Assembly (NCBI GenBank): GCA_021824175.1
Contig: JAKALP010000002.1
Location: 236,005-300,004, forward strand
Direction: 5' to 3'
DNA length: 64,000 nucleotides
Source: Deltaproteobacteria bacterium
GTDB taxonomy: Bacteria; Desulfobacterota; Desulfobacteria; Desulfobacterales; Desulfosarcinaceae
Position numbers and translations under genes: made by a program. The notes under the pieces are model-generated. The model searched no databases. It saw nothing but the letters and a program-made list of their open reading frames with translations, and was not told where the DNA came from. Below, piece by piece: positions 33,104 through 42,395 of the stretch (position 1 is its first letter; every line of letters begins with the position of its first letter).

Positions 33104-35521
33104 ATGACGGATCAGATCTCTTCGCCGGACAAGGCGCGTACCCCTCAAGTCACACTGACCATAGATGGGAAAACGGTTACCGCAAAGTCCAACCAGACTG
33201 TTTTGGAAGCGGCGACGCAAAACGGCATCTATATTCCCACCCTCTGTTATCTGAAAGAGTTGAGCCCCATTGGTTCGTGCCGGATCTGCGTGGTGGAAGT
33301 AGAGGGTAAAAAACAGCCTTTGGCTTCTTGCCAACTTCCAGTGGCCGAAGGCCTGAAGGTGACCACTCAATCGGAGCGCTTGCGTGAAGTGCGCCGGGCC
33401 ATGGTGCAGCTTATTCTGGTCAACCATCCTCTGGATTGCCCGGTATGCGAGCGCAGCGGCGAATGCCGTTTGCAGAATATCACGGTGGAATTGGGGATCA
33501 CCCGGCAGGAGTTCGCCGCCGCTCCCATTGAGCGTCAGAAGCACACCGACTGGGGCGTGGTGCGGTACAATCCCAAACTATGCGTATTGTGCGAGCGCTG
33601 CGTGCGGGCCTGCAATGAAATCCAGGGCGTGGCAGCCTATCGCGTGGATCGACGGGGTTACCACTCCGTGATCAACACCCATGATGGCCAGCCTCTTAAC
33701 TGCGACTTCTGCGGCCGCTGCATTTCAGTTTGCCCGGTGGGCGCTCTGAACAGCGGTCTCAAATTGCAAGCGCGCAGTTGGGAGTTTGAGAAGATCTCTT
33801 CGGTTTGCCCTTACTGCGGCACAGGCTGCGCCATCTCTTTGGATGTGAAGAAAGATCAAATCTACCGCGTTTCGGCCGATCCAGAACAAGGTATCAATCA
33901 AGGCAATCTCTGCGCCAAGGGCCGTTTCGGATTCCAATTTATCGATAGCACCCAACGGCTGAAAACTCCATTAATCCGCAAGAACGGGCAGCTGACGCCC
34001 GCTTCCTGGGATGAGGCCCTGACCCTGGTGGCGGACAAACTGCAGGCCATTAAAAAGGGTGAGGGGGCACAGGCCATCGCTGGTATCGGCTCCGAACGGG
34101 TAGCCAACGAAGATAACTTTGTCTTCCAGAAACTCTTCAAGAAAGTGCTGGGTACCAACCGCATCGATACACTGCGGCGGATGCACAACCCCAATGTGAC
34201 CACCCTGGACGGCGGTTTGAATGGCACTATCAGTGATCTGCTCAAGGTCGACCTGATTCTCACCGTGGGCGCCGAACCGGCCGAAGATAATCCAGTCATC
34301 GGGAATCTGATCCGTCAGGCCTTGAAAACCAACAATGCGGCGCTGATCACCCTCTTGGACCGTCCGGTTCGCTTCAAACCCCATCCCCATGTCCAGTTGA
34401 CCCATGCTCCTGGTCAGGAAGGTGCTGTAATTCAAGCCATTGCCAAAGCCACCGCGGATCCCAAGGGCGCCCAGATTACGGATACGGCTGGCGTTACGGC
34501 CGAAGCCATCACCCAAGCCGGCCTCAAACTTCAAAAGGCCCAGTCGGTGGTGATTCTGTGCGGTCGTCAGAGTGCCGCGCGCGGCGCGGCCAATGATCTA
34601 TTGGCTTTGTGCGCCGCCGTCAAAGGCAAGATTCTCTTCTACAGCGAGTATTGCAACTCCCGCGGCGCGGTGGATATGGGATTGCGGCCCGAGCCGGGCA
34701 GTGACGTCGTTGAGCTGGCCCTGGGAGGCAAGCTCAAGGCGCTCTACATTATGGGCGAAGATCCGCTTACCCGTTACCGCAGTGGCGGCACCATGAAAAA
34801 AGCGTTGCAGAAAATCGATTTCATCGTGGTTCAAGACATGTTCCTGACACCCACGGCCGCTATGGCCCACGTGGTGCTGCCCAGCGCCAGTTTCGCGGAA
34901 CGGGAGGGGACCTTTACCAATATGGAAGGACGGGTGCAGCGCGTGAGGCGCGCCATTACACTGCGCAGCGAGGCCAAGCCTGATTGGCAGATCCTGGCAC
35001 TGTTGGAAAAGCGTCTGGGCGGCAGCTTCACCTATGACTCGGCCGAAGATATCTTCAAAGATATCGCGACTACAGTTCCGGCCTACCGCGGCATGACCTA
35101 TGCCCAACTTAGTCCCCAGGGAATAATGGCCAATTATGGGACGGCTGCGGCTAAAGCAACCCAAACCGATGGCTCGGCGGACGCCGGCGATAAAGATCGA
35201 CCTTTTGTGCTGCTGGAAGCCAACAGCTTCTTCCATCTCTCCCCGCTGTCCATGCGTTCTGCGGCTCTCATGGGCATTGAGTCAGAGTGTCGCGCCCAGA
35301 TTCATCCCCAGGATGCGGGCGGTCTGAATATCAAAGATGGCGATGCGGTGGCCGTTTCCTCGGCCGAAGGTACGCTGACCATCAAAGCCCGTGTCACGGC
35401 AAGGGTTTTGCCCGGAACGGTTTTGATTCCGGACAGTATTGAAAATGCGCCCGTAAATGCATTGCGGTCGATGCAGCGATACCTGACCCGCGTCAAAATC
35501 TCTAAAGCGGATAAGAAATGA
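33104..35521 (+). CDS. nuoG: NADH-quinone oxidoreductase subunit G (NuoG), formate-dehydrogenase-like
   Basis: An 805-residue iron-sulfur protein. Cluster motifs in order: [2Fe-2S] (PTLCYLKELSPIGSCRICVVE and later C in PLASC), the His-Cys3 cluster (HPLDCPVCERSGEC), two ferredoxin-type [4Fe-4S] sites (CVLCERCVRACNE; CDFCGRCISVCPVG), and the CPYCGTGC...CAKG cluster of the molybdopterin oxidoreductase fold. The large C-terminal region is molybdopterin-type but lacks an obvious catalytic Cys or Sec, as expected of NuoG. The ATG at 33104 is preferred over the TTG at 33095; the ribosome-binding site is weak. Its stop overlaps nuoA by 4 nt (ATGA), so translation is coupled. It collects electrons from the upstream flavoprotein and passes them towards NuoI/NuoB. 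Confidence 0.9.
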   Translation: MTDQISSPDKARTPQVTLTIDGKTVTAKSNQTVLEAATQNGIYIPTLCYLKELSPIGSCRICVVEVEGKKQPLASCQLPVAEGLKVTTQSERLREVRRAMVQLILVNHPLDCPVCERSGECRLQNITVELGITRQEFAAAPIERQKHTDWGVVRYNPKLCVLCERCVRACNEIQGVAAYRVDRRGYHSVINTHDGQPLNCDFCGRCISVCPVGALNSGLKLQARSWEFEKISSVCPYCGTGCAISLDVKKDQIYRVSADPEQGINQGNLCAKGRFGFQFIDSTQRLKTPLIRKNGQLTPASWDEALTLVADKLQAIKKGEGAQAIAGIGSERVANEDNFVFQKLFKKVLGTNRIDTLRRMHNPNVTTLDGGLNGTISDLLKVDLILTVGAEPAEDNPVIGNLIRQALKTNNAALITLLDRPVRFKPHPHVQLTHAPGQEGAVIQAIAKATADPKGAQITDTAGVTAEAITQAGLKLQKAQSVVILCGRQSAARGAANDLLALCAAVKGKILFYSEYCNSRGAVDMGLRPEPGSDVVELALGGKLKALYIMGEDPLTRYRSGGTMKKALQKIDFIVVQDMFLTPTAAMAHVVLPSASFAEREGTFTNMEGRVQRVRRAITLRSEAKPDWQILALLEKRLGGSFTYDSAEDIFKDIATTVPAYRGMTYAQLSPQGIMANYGTAAAKATQTDGSADAGDKDRPFVLLEANSFFHLSPLSMRSAALMGIESECRAQIHPQDAGGLNIKDGDAVAVSSAEGTLTIKARVTARVLPGTVLIPDSIENAPVNALRSMQRYLTRVKISKADKK

Positions 35522-35871
35522 ACGCCTACATTGCCATACTAATCATGCTGGCCCTGGCGGCGGCCACCTCCATCGGCATCTTGGTGGCCACCACTATCAT
35601 TGGACCGAAGAAGAAATTCCCCGAGAAGATGGAACCATTCGAATGCGGCGAGAGCCAACTGGTTTCGCCCAGACTGCGTTTCTCCATCAAGTTCTATCTG
35701 GTGGCGCTCTTTTTCGTGATATTCGACATTGAAGCCGTCTTTCTCTATCCCTGGGCCGTTTTGTTTAAAGACCTCGGGTTATTCGGCTTTGTCGAGATGA
35801 TGATCTTTATCGTGGTGTTGGCCGTGGGTCTGATCTACGTCTGGAAAAGAGGGGCATTGGAATGGGAATAA
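35518..35871 (+). CDS. nuoA: NADH-quinone oxidoreductase subunit A
   Basis: A 117-residue membrane protein with three helices and the NuoA signature (FPEKMEPFECGESQLVSPRL; the Cys of ECG lies in the loop near the quinone site; VIFDIEAVFLYPWA). It belongs to the membrane arm next to the quinone chamber. It overlaps nuoG by 4 nt and nuoB by 10 nt, so the three are tightly coupled. Length is typical for the family. Confidence 0.97.
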   Translation: MNAYIAILIMLALAAATSIGILVATTIIGPKKKFPEKMEPFECGESQLVSPRLRFSIKFYLVALFFVIFDIEAVFLYPWAVLFKDLGLFGFVEMMIFIVVLAVGLIYVWKRGALEWE

Positions 35872-36389
35872 TCAATACCTTTAGCAGCGAAGAACCGCTG
35901 GGACCCAATGTGGTGGTGACCAAGCTTGAGGCGGCGATTAACTGGAGCCGGAAATTCTCTTTTTTCCTCTATCCGTTCGCTACCGCCTGCTGCGCCATGG
36001 AGTTCATGGCCGTGGGTGGGCCACGGTATGACTTGGACCGCTTTGGCGCGGCTTTGCCACGATTTTCTCCCCGGCAGGCCGATTTGTTGATGGTGGTCGG
36101 CACCATCAGCCACAAACAGGCCCCGATTTTGGTCAAAGTCTACAATCAAATGACCGAACCCAAATGGGTCATGGCCTTCGGCGTCTGCGCCGTGTCAGGC
36201 GGTTTCTACGACAATTACTCCACCGTGCAGGGCATCGATACACTGATTCCCGTGGATGTCTACATCCCAGGGTGTCCTCCCCGGCCGGAGATGGTGTTGG
36301 ACGGTCTGATGAAGCTGCAGGAAAAGGTAACCAAGGAGAAGTGGTCGGATTGGCCCAAAGGACCGGCTCCTGTAACAATGAAGTGTTAA
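35862..36389 (+). CDS. nuoB: NADH-quinone oxidoreductase subunit B (N2 cluster)
   Basis: A 175-residue peripheral subunit that carries the terminal N2 iron-sulfur cluster. The tandem cysteines in ATACCAMEFMA, the cysteine in VMAFGVCAVSGG and the one in YIPGCPPRPE give the four ligands. It also shows the conserved GGPRYDLDRFGAA segment. It overlaps nuoA by 10 nt. The sequence is complete and of standard length. Confidence 0.97.
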   Translation: MGIINTFSSEEPLGPNVVVTKLEAAINWSRKFSFFLYPFATACCAMEFMAVGGPRYDLDRFGAALPRFSPRQADLLMVVGTISHKQAPILVKVYNQMTEPKWVMAFGVCAVSGGFYDNYSTVQGIDTLIPVDVYIPGCPPRPEMVLDGLMKLQEKVTKEKWSDWPKGPAPVTMKC

Positions 36390-36393
36390 GCCT

Positions 36394-36876
36394 ATGAGCA
36401 CAAACATGACCTTGGATAAATTGAGCAGGCAGTTTCCGCGGTCCGTGATTGAAACTCACGCCCATCGCGGAGATGCCACGGCCGTCGTGCGCAAGGAAGA
36501 TATTCTGGCCATCAGCAAATTCCTGCGCGATGACCCGGACCTGGCCTACAATTTTATGATGGACCTGACCGCGGTGGATTATATGGGTAAAGAACCGCGC
36601 TTTGAGGTGGTCTATCATCTTTACTCCCTGAGTAAGAATCAACGCGTACGGATCAAGGCCCAGGTTTCGGAAGCCGATTGCGCCATCGACTCCATTGTCT
36701 CCATCTGGGTCGCCGCCGATTGGTTTGAGCGGGAAGTATTTGACCTGTATGGCATCGTCTTCAAGGGGCACCCCAATCTAAAGCGAATTTTGCTTTACGA
36801 GGGATTCGAAGGCCATCCGTTGCGCAAGGATTACCCTGTAAAGAAGAGACAACCGTTAATCGGACCGTTGAATTGA
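36394..36876 (+). CDS. nuoC: NADH-quinone oxidoreductase subunit C
   Basis: A 160-residue subunit of the connecting module. It ends with the family signature WFEREVFDLYGIVFKGHP, NLKRILLYEGFEG and HPLRKDYP. It is separate from nuoD rather than fused. The start ATG is 4 nt after the nuoB stop, with weak ribosome-binding sequence, so it is probably translated by coupling. Confidence 0.95.
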   Translation: MSTNMTLDKLSRQFPRSVIETHAHRGDATAVVRKEDILAISKFLRDDPDLAYNFMMDLTAVDYMGKEPRFEVVYHLYSLSKNQRVRIKAQVSEADCAIDSIVSIWVAADWFEREVFDLYGIVFKGHPNLKRILLYEGFEGHPLRKDYPVKKRQPLIGPLN

Positions 36877-36893
36877 TAACTCCTATTTTATAG

Positions 36894-38093
36894 ATGGACA
36901 TTATGACCGATTCAGCCAAGAATCTGCACACCGAAAAAATGGTCATTAACATGGGACCGTCCCATCCGGTCACCCATGGAACCGTAAAGTTCACGGTGAC
37001 CCTTGACGGTGAGACCATCGATGACCTCAAGGTGGACATCGGCTACCTCCACCGCGGCTTTGAGAAGATGTGCGAAAACGGCACCTGGGAACAGGTCATG
37101 CCGTACACCGACCGGCTCAACTACGTATCGCCGCTGATCAACAATGTGGGGTATGCCCTGGCCGTGGAAAAACTCTTTGGCCTGCAGGCGCCGGAACGTT
37201 GCCAGTATATTCGCGTGATTCTCAGTGAAATGGCCCGTATCTGCGATCATTATACCAATATTGCCGCGGGAGCCATGGAAGTGGGCGCCATGACGGTGTT
37301 TCTCTACTTCGTCGAAGCGCGCGACCTGCTGTGGGACCTGCTCGAAGAGGTGTGCGGCGCGCGTGTCACCGCCAACTACGTGCGCATCGGCGGCCTGAAG
37401 AACGACTTGCCCGAAGGATTTGCCGCCGGGGTAGCCAGGGCCTTTAAAACCTGCCGCGAACTCTGGGTGGATGTGGACAAGCTGCTGACCAAAAACCGCA
37501 TCTTCATTGACCGCATGCGCGATGTAGGCACCATGCCGGCCCAGGAAGCCATTGCCCATGGTTTTACCGGCCCTTGCCTGCGGGCCAGCGGCGTGCCTTA
37601 CGATGTGCGCAAGGCCCAACCTTATCTGGTTTATGACCGGATGGACTTTGAGATTCCGGTGGGCGAAACGGGTGACAATTTCGACCGCTACCTTGTGCGC
37701 ATGGAAGAAATCAACCAGAGCATGCGCATCGTGGAACAAGCTTTGGCCAAAATGCCGGCGGGCCCCATCAATCTTGATATGCCCGGCATGCGCTGGCAGT
37801 CCAAGGACGATACTTACAGCCGGATCGAGTCGCTGATTACCCATTTCAAGACCATTACCGAGGGCATCAAGCCGCCGGCCGGTGAAATCTACTCGGCGGT
37901 GGAAGGCGCCAACGGCGAGCTGGGGTTTTACCTGGTGAGCGACGGCAGCGGCAAGCCGGTAAAATGCCGCGTGCGGCCGCCATGTTTTCCTCTGACCGCC
38001 GCCATGCCCCGCATGATGCGCGGGCGGCTGATCGCCGATATCGTACCGACCTTTGACATGATCAACATGATCGGCGGGGAGTGTGACAGATAA
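36894..38093 (+). CDS. nuoD: NADH-quinone oxidoreductase subunit D
   Basis: A 399-residue subunit forming the quinone site with NuoB. Signature segments: MGPSHPVTHGTVKFTVTL, DIGYLHRGFEKMCENGTWEQ, and FDMINMIGGECDR at the C terminus, a slightly altered version of the usual end. The conserved His of SHPxxHG and the Tyr of the IGYLHRG region are kept. A second ATG at 36903 (MTDSAKN) is an alternative start; there is an 17-nt gap after nuoC. NiFe-hydrogenase cysteines are absent, as expected of true complex I. Confidence 0.95.
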   Translation: MDIMTDSAKNLHTEKMVINMGPSHPVTHGTVKFTVTLDGETIDDLKVDIGYLHRGFEKMCENGTWEQVMPYTDRLNYVSPLINNVGYALAVEKLFGLQAPERCQYIRVILSEMARICDHYTNIAAGAMEVGAMTVFLYFVEARDLLWDLLEEVCGARVTANYVRIGGLKNDLPEGFAAGVARAFKTCRELWVDVDKLLTKNRIFIDRMRDVGTMPAQEAIAHGFTGPCLRASGVPYDVRKAQPYLVYDRMDFEIPVGETGDNFDRYLVRMEEINQSMRIVEQALAKMPAGPINLDMPGMRWQSKDDTYSRIESLITHFKTITEGIKPPAGEIYSAVEGANGELGFYLVSDGSGKPVKCRVRPPCFPLTAAMPRMMRGRLIADIVPTFDMINMIGGECDR

Positions 38094-38095
38094 CC

Positions 38096-39172
38096 ATGAT
38101 TGCTGATTTGACCGAAACCATTATCAAGATCTTGTTTATCTTCAGCATCAACGTCGGCTTTTATTCGCCCATCCTCGGCTGGGTGGAAAGAAAACAGAGC
38201 GCATTGATGCAGGATCGGGTCGGCGCCAATCGAGCCAATATCCTTAATTTCAAAATCATCGGGCTCTTTCACCCCATTGCCGATGCCGTCAAGGTGTTGA
38301 CCAAGGAAGACTTCATCCCCGAAGGCGCGGACAAGTTCTTCCACACCCTGGCGCCTTTCATCAGCCTGACCCCGGCCATCGTGACCTTTGCCGTGATTCC
38401 CTTTGGCGGCAATTATGAACTCTGGGGCCATTCGGTCAAGCTGGTGATTGCTGATCTGGATGTCGGCATGCTGTTTATCTTCGCCTTTGCTTCACTTTCC
38501 ACCTACGGCGTGGTGCTGGGCGGCTGGTCTTCCAACAACAACTGGTCGCTGTTGGGGGGCTTGCGCGCTTCGGCCCAGATGCTTTCCTATGAAGTGGCCA
38601 TGGGCTTGACCCTCATCGGGGTTTTCATGGTTTACGGGTCGCTGCGGTTAACCGATATCGGCATGATTCAGGAGAATTTCTTCCGTTGGGGCATCTTTAT
38701 GCAACCCTTGGGCTTCATCCTCTTTCTAACCTGCGCCATCGCCGAGAACAAACGCGCGCCCTTTGATCAGCCCGAAGCCGAGTCCGAACTGGTGGCCGGG
38801 TACTTCACCGAGTACAGCAGCATGAAATTCGTCATGTTCTGGATGGGTGAATTTCTGGAAATCGTCACCATCAGCGGTATCGTGACGACTTTATTCTTCG
38901 GTGCCTGGCACCTGCCCTTTGTCACGGATCAGATGCTGCTGTCGTGGTTCTCCCCGGCCGGGCCCAACGGCGCGGCCATTCTGGCCATGATAGTCAATGT
39001 GCTGGTCTTCTTCCTCAAGGTGTCGTTCTTCATCTGGCTGCTGATGACCATTCGCTGGACCTTGCCGCGTTTTCGTTATGATCAGGTGATGCGCCTGGGC
39101 TGGAAGATGATGTTGCCCTTGGCTTTACTCAATATCTTTATAACCGGAATAGTGCTGCTGGTATGGAAATAA
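38096..39172 (+). CDS. nuoH: NADH-quinone oxidoreductase subunit H
   Basis: A 358-residue, eight-helix membrane subunit that anchors the hydrophilic arm and forms the entrance to the quinone tunnel. The conserved segments GWVERKQSALMQDRVGANRA, GLRASAQMLSYEVAMGL and PFDQPEAESELVAGYFTEYS are present with all the acidic residues of the E-channel. It begins 2 nt after the nuoD stop and overlaps nuoI by 10 nt. Confidence 0.97.
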   Translation: MIADLTETIIKILFIFSINVGFYSPILGWVERKQSALMQDRVGANRANILNFKIIGLFHPIADAVKVLTKEDFIPEGADKFFHTLAPFISLTPAIVTFAVIPFGGNYELWGHSVKLVIADLDVGMLFIFAFASLSTYGVVLGGWSSNNNWSLLGGLRASAQMLSYEVAMGLTLIGVFMVYGSLRLTDIGMIQENFFRWGIFMQPLGFILFLTCAIAENKRAPFDQPEAESELVAGYFTEYSSMKFVMFWMGEFLEIVTISGIVTTLFFGAWHLPFVTDQMLLSWFSPAGPNGAAILAMIVNVLVFFLKVSFFIWLLMTIRWTLPRFRYDQVMRLGWKMMLPLALLNIFITGIVLLVWK

Positions 39173-39771
39173 AAGATTTTCAAGCATGGGTGGGCAATCT
39201 GCCCGCCGACAAGCTCAAACCCAAGAAGGTGCGCAAGAGTATTGATCTCTCTCTGTGGGAGCGGCTCTACATCTTCGAAGTCCTTCGCGGGCTGGCGATT
39301 ACAAGCCGTCACTTCTTCGGCAACCTGGTGGGTTTCGTGGTGCCCCCCAATGGCAAAAAACGCAAAATCCCCACCATTTACTACCCGGAAGAAAAGGCCG
39401 TCATGCCTCCCGCCTACCGCGGCCGGCCGGTGCTGGTGGCCAATCCCGACGGCACCGAGCGCTGCGTGGCGTGCGGCTTGTGCGAAAAGATTTGCCCGGC
39501 CTTTGCCATATCTATCATCGGCGACGAACGGGCCAATGGCGATCGTTATCCTTCGAGCTACACCCTTGATCTCTCCCGCTGCATCTACTGCGGATATTGT
39601 GAAGAGGTGTGCCCCAAGGAAGCCATTGTAATGAGCGATGAATATGAGGGGTTGTGCGCCTCCCGGCGCCGCGACATGCTTTATACCAAGGAGCAATTGT
39701 TGCGGCCCGCCGCCCAACTGCAAAAGCGTATTGATTACGTCAGAAGGATTTACGCCAAATGCAACTACTGA
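39163..39771 (+). CDS. nuoI: NADH-quinone oxidoreductase subunit I
   Basis: A 202-residue ferredoxin-like subunit with two [4Fe-4S] motifs, CVACGLCEKICP and CIYCGYCEEVCP, which carry clusters N6a and N6b between NuoG and NuoB. The N-terminal 60 residues include the membrane-contacting helix segment ITSRHFFGNLVGF. It overlaps nuoH by 10 nt and nuoJ by 13 nt. Confidence 0.96.
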   Translation: MEIKDFQAWVGNLPADKLKPKKVRKSIDLSLWERLYIFEVLRGLAITSRHFFGNLVGFVVPPNGKKRKIPTIYYPEEKAVMPPAYRGRPVLVANPDGTERCVACGLCEKICPAFAISIIGDERANGDRYPSSYTLDLSRCIYCGYCEEVCPKEAIVMSDEYEGLCASRRRDMLYTKEQLLRPAAQLQKRIDYVRRIYAKCNY

Positions 39772-40250
39772 TGTTCTACTTGCTGGGATTCGGCGCGGTG
39801 GTCTCGGCCCTGCTGCTGGTGACCAATAAGCGACCCGTGGCCGCGGCCATGAGCCTGATTTTGACCATGCTGTTTCTGGCGGGCATCTACGTGCTTCTGG
39901 ACGCTCACTTGATCGCCGCTTTGCAGATCATTGTGTATGCCGGCGCGATCATGGTGCTCTTTCTCTTCGTGATCATGCTGCTCAATGTGGAGGAAAAAGC
40001 CGGAAGGCTCTCCAACCGCAAGATTGCGCTGCAGTTTATCAGTATCCTGGTCGTGGGCGCCATTCTGATCTCCGTTACCGGACTGATTAAGATCGGGCCG
40101 TCTCAAGTGGTGGACTCGTTTGGAACTACCAAAGCCGTCGGGCAGATGCTTTTCACCGATTTTCTGCTGCCCTTTGAAATTGCTTCCATCCTGCTGCTGG
40201 CCGCCATTGTGGGGGCCGTGATCCTGGCCAAAAGGAGGATTGACGATTAG
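39759..40250 (+). CDS. nuoJ: NADH-quinone oxidoreductase subunit J
   Basis: A 163-residue membrane subunit with five hydrophobic helices. The conserved stretch [20 protein letters not shown] contains the pi-bulge helix important for coupling electron transfer to pumping. It overlaps nuoI by 13 nt; 29 nt separate it from nuoK. Confidence 0.95.
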   Translation: MQLLMFYLLGFGAVVSALLLVTNKRPVAAAMSLILTMLFLAGIYVLLDAHLIAALQIIVYAGAIMVLFLFVIMLLNVEEKAGRLSNRKIALQFISILVVGAILISVTGLIKIGPSQVVDSFGTTKAVGQMLFTDFLLPFEIASILLLAAIVGAVILAKRRIDD

Positions 40251-40279
40251 GGAGATCTTCCCATCGTCATACGCAAACT

Positions 40280-40582
40280 ATGGTTTCATTGAATGCATAT
40301 TTAATCTTGGCCGCGCTGCTCTTCTCCATTGGCGCCGTCGGCGTGTTCACCCGCAGAAACGCATTGATCATCTATATGTGTATTGAATTGATGCTCAATG
40401 CCGTCAATCTGACTTTCGTGGCCTTTTCCAGATTTCTAGATAATATGGACGGGCATGTGTTTGTCTTCATGATCATGACCGTGGCCGCGGCTGAAGCCGC
40501 CGTGGGCCTGGCCATTATCATTGCCCTGTTTAGGAATAAAGAAACCGTCAATGTGGATGCGATTAATTTAATGAAAGGTTAG
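40280..40582 (+). CDS. nuoK: NADH-quinone oxidoreductase subunit K
   Basis: A 100-residue, three-helix membrane subunit. It carries the two conserved intramembrane glutamates, in [13 protein letters not shown] and [16 protein letters not shown], that belong to the proton path. Five bases separate its stop from the next gene. Confidence 0.96.
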   Translation: MVSLNAYLILAALLFSIGAVGVFTRRNALIIYMCIELMLNAVNLTFVAFSRFLDNMDGHVFVFMIMTVAAAEAAVGLAIIIALFRNKETVNVDAINLMKG

Positions 40583-40587
40583 TAGGC

Positions 40588-42087
40588 GTGGTTACCATCT
40601 TATCCATCAAACCTCTGTTGGCGGTGCTGGCCTCGCTGATCGCGGCGCCGCTGATCTTGATCTCGGGCAAACACCAGAACCTTAGGGAGTTCTGGTCCGT
40701 GGCGGCCGGTGTGGTTAAATTCTGCATCGTGATCTCCATGGTGCCGGTTATTTTTGCCGGCAACACCATCGAGTATACGCTGTTCCACATCTACCAGGGG
40801 ATCGACATCAAATTCCGCGTGGATGCCTTTGGCCTGCTGTTTGCCACAGTCTCTTCGTTTCTCTGGATCGTCACCACCTTTTACTCCATCGGGTACATGC
40901 GCTCCAATAAGGAACACGCCCAAACCCGCTATTTCACCTGCTTCGCCATCAGCTTGGCCTCCACCATTGCCGTCGCATTCAGCGCCAACTTGGTGACCCT
41001 ATTTTTTTTTTACGAGGCTCTCAGTCTGGCCACTGTGCCCTTGGTCGGGCATAAGGAAACCCCCGAAGCTCAGGAAGGCGCGCGTAAGTACTTTCTCTAC
41101 CTGGTCGGTCTTTCTAAAACTTTACTTCTGGCGGGTGTCATCATTGTTTACACCGTGGCCGGCACAACCGATTTCGTCTCCGGCGGTCTGCTGAAAAACG
41201 TGCCGGGCTCCACCCTGCTGTTCGTAACCTTTTTCCTCTTCATGTATGGTTTTGCCAAGGGTGGCGTGATGCCGGTCCACAACTGGCTGCCTTCGGCCAT
41301 GGTGGCGCCGACGCCTGTGAGCGCCTTGCTGCATGCGGTGGCTGTGGTCAAGGTTGGTGTCTTTTCCATTCTGCGTGTAGTCTTTCACACCTATGGGGTG
41401 GATGCGATGACCCGTATGAATATTGGCACAACCGCGGCCTACATCGCCTGTTTCACGATCCTGGTGGGTTCCATCATCGCCATGACCAAAGACAACCTTA
41501 AGGCGCGGCTGGCCTACTCCACGGTCAGCCAGCTTTCCTACGTCATTCTGGGCGCGGTGCTGCTGACGCCCTTGGGCATGACGGGCGGCATTGTGCATAT
41601 CGCCAATCACGCCTTTTCCAAGATCACGCTCTTCTTCTGCGCCGGCTCGCTCTACACCGCCGCGCATAAGACCGAAATCAGCCAGCTCAGCGGTATCGGC
41701 AAAAAGATGCCCCTGACCATGGCGGCTTTTTTCATCGGCTCCCTGAGCATGATCGGTGTGCCGCCCGCCGCCGGCTTCATCACCAAGTGGTACTTGGCCT
41801 TGGGGTCCATTCAAGCCCATCAGGTGCCGATACTTATTGTCTTGCTGGCCAGCACGGTTCTCAACGCGGCCTATTTTCTGCCGGTTACCTACAAGGCTTT
41901 CTTCCAGAAGGAGGACAACCCTGGGCACGGCCATGGCCATTCCCATGGGGATGACCACGGGCATCATGGCGAACCGCATGAGATTCCGATGGTGGTCGGA
42001 CCGCTGCTGCTGACCGCGATCATCTCGTTGGCGATCGGCATTTTCCCCAATTACTTCTTGCATCTGGCCCAGGAGGTGCTGCGATGA
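40588..42087 (+). CDS. Antiporter-like complex I subunit (NuoL/M/MrpD type) with His-rich loop
   Basis: A 499-residue membrane protein with 13-14 helices starting at GTG. It has the proton-conducting core of the antiporter family: the glutamate in FFYEALSLATVPLVGH, the lysine helix GFAKGGVMPVHNWLPSAM, the APTPVSALLHAVAVVKVG segment and the late lysine in NHAFSKITLFF. It is closest by eye to MrpD-like subunits, lacks a C-terminal lateral helix, and carries a loop of nine histidines (GHGHGHSHGDDHGHHG) near residues 445-465. It sits where NuoL is normally found, but a second, longer L-like subunit follows, so it is an extra fourth antiporter subunit. Its stop overlaps the next gene by 4 nt (ATGA). 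Confidence 0.85.
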   Translation: MVTILSIKPLLAVLASLIAAPLILISGKHQNLREFWSVAAGVVKFCIVISMVPVIFAGNTIEYTLFHIYQGIDIKFRVDAFGLLFATVSSFLWIVTTFYSIGYMRSNKEHAQTRYFTCFAISLASTIAVAFSANLVTLFFFYEALSLATVPLVGHKETPEAQEGARKYFLYLVGLSKTLLLAGVIIVYTVAGTTDFVSGGLLKNVPGSTLLFVTFFLFMYGFAKGGVMPVHNWLPSAMVAPTPVSALLHAVAVVKVGVFSILRVVFHTYGVDAMTRMNIGTTAAYIACFTILVGSIIAMTKDNLKARLAYSTVSQLSYVILGAVLLTPLGMTGGIVHIANHAFSKITLFFCAGSLYTAAHKTEISQLSGIGKKMPLTMAAFFIGSLSMIGVPPAAGFITKWYLALGSIQAHQVPILIVLLASTVLNAAYFLPVTYKAFFQKEDNPGHGHGHSHGDDHGHHGEPHEIPMVVGPLLLTAIISLAIGIFPNYFLHLAQEVLR

Positions 42088-42395
42088 TCAAAAAACTTGT
42101 TGATTATTTCGGCAGTTCTGAAAATACGAAACAAAAGAATCGCTTAGGTTATATTGCCTTGGCGCTCGTTGTGGTGGCTGATTTCTGGGTCCAGATATCG
42201 AGCTACCTGGAAGCCAAACATGCCGTGCATGCTGAGCATGCTGAACATGCAACCCATCATGTTACCTATATCTGGGATAAGATCCCCGGCTGGGGCGCGT
42301 TTTACGGTTTTGTCTCCTGCGTGGTCATCATCCTGGTTTCCAAGTTCATCGGTCACCAGGGGGGCATTATGAAGAAAGAGGATTACTATGACTGA
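42084..42395 (+). CDS. Small His-rich membrane protein of the complex I operon, unknown
   Basis: A 103-residue protein with two predicted helices (about 22-41 and 70-90) connected by a loop containing seven histidines in the pattern HAVHAEHAEHATHH. It overlaps the upstream antiporter gene by 4 nt and the downstream one by 8 nt, so it is translationally embedded in the operon and is unlikely to be a chance ORF. It matches none of the fourteen canonical complex I subunits. It could be an accessory subunit that stabilises the extra antiporter module or binds a metal ion. The histidine-rich loop parallels the one in the protein encoded just upstream. Confidence 0.75.
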   Translation: MIKKLVDYFGSSENTKQKNRLGYIALALVVVADFWVQISSYLEAKHAVHAEHAEHATHHVTYIWDKIPGWGAFYGFVSCVVIILVSKFIGHQGGIMKKEDYYD

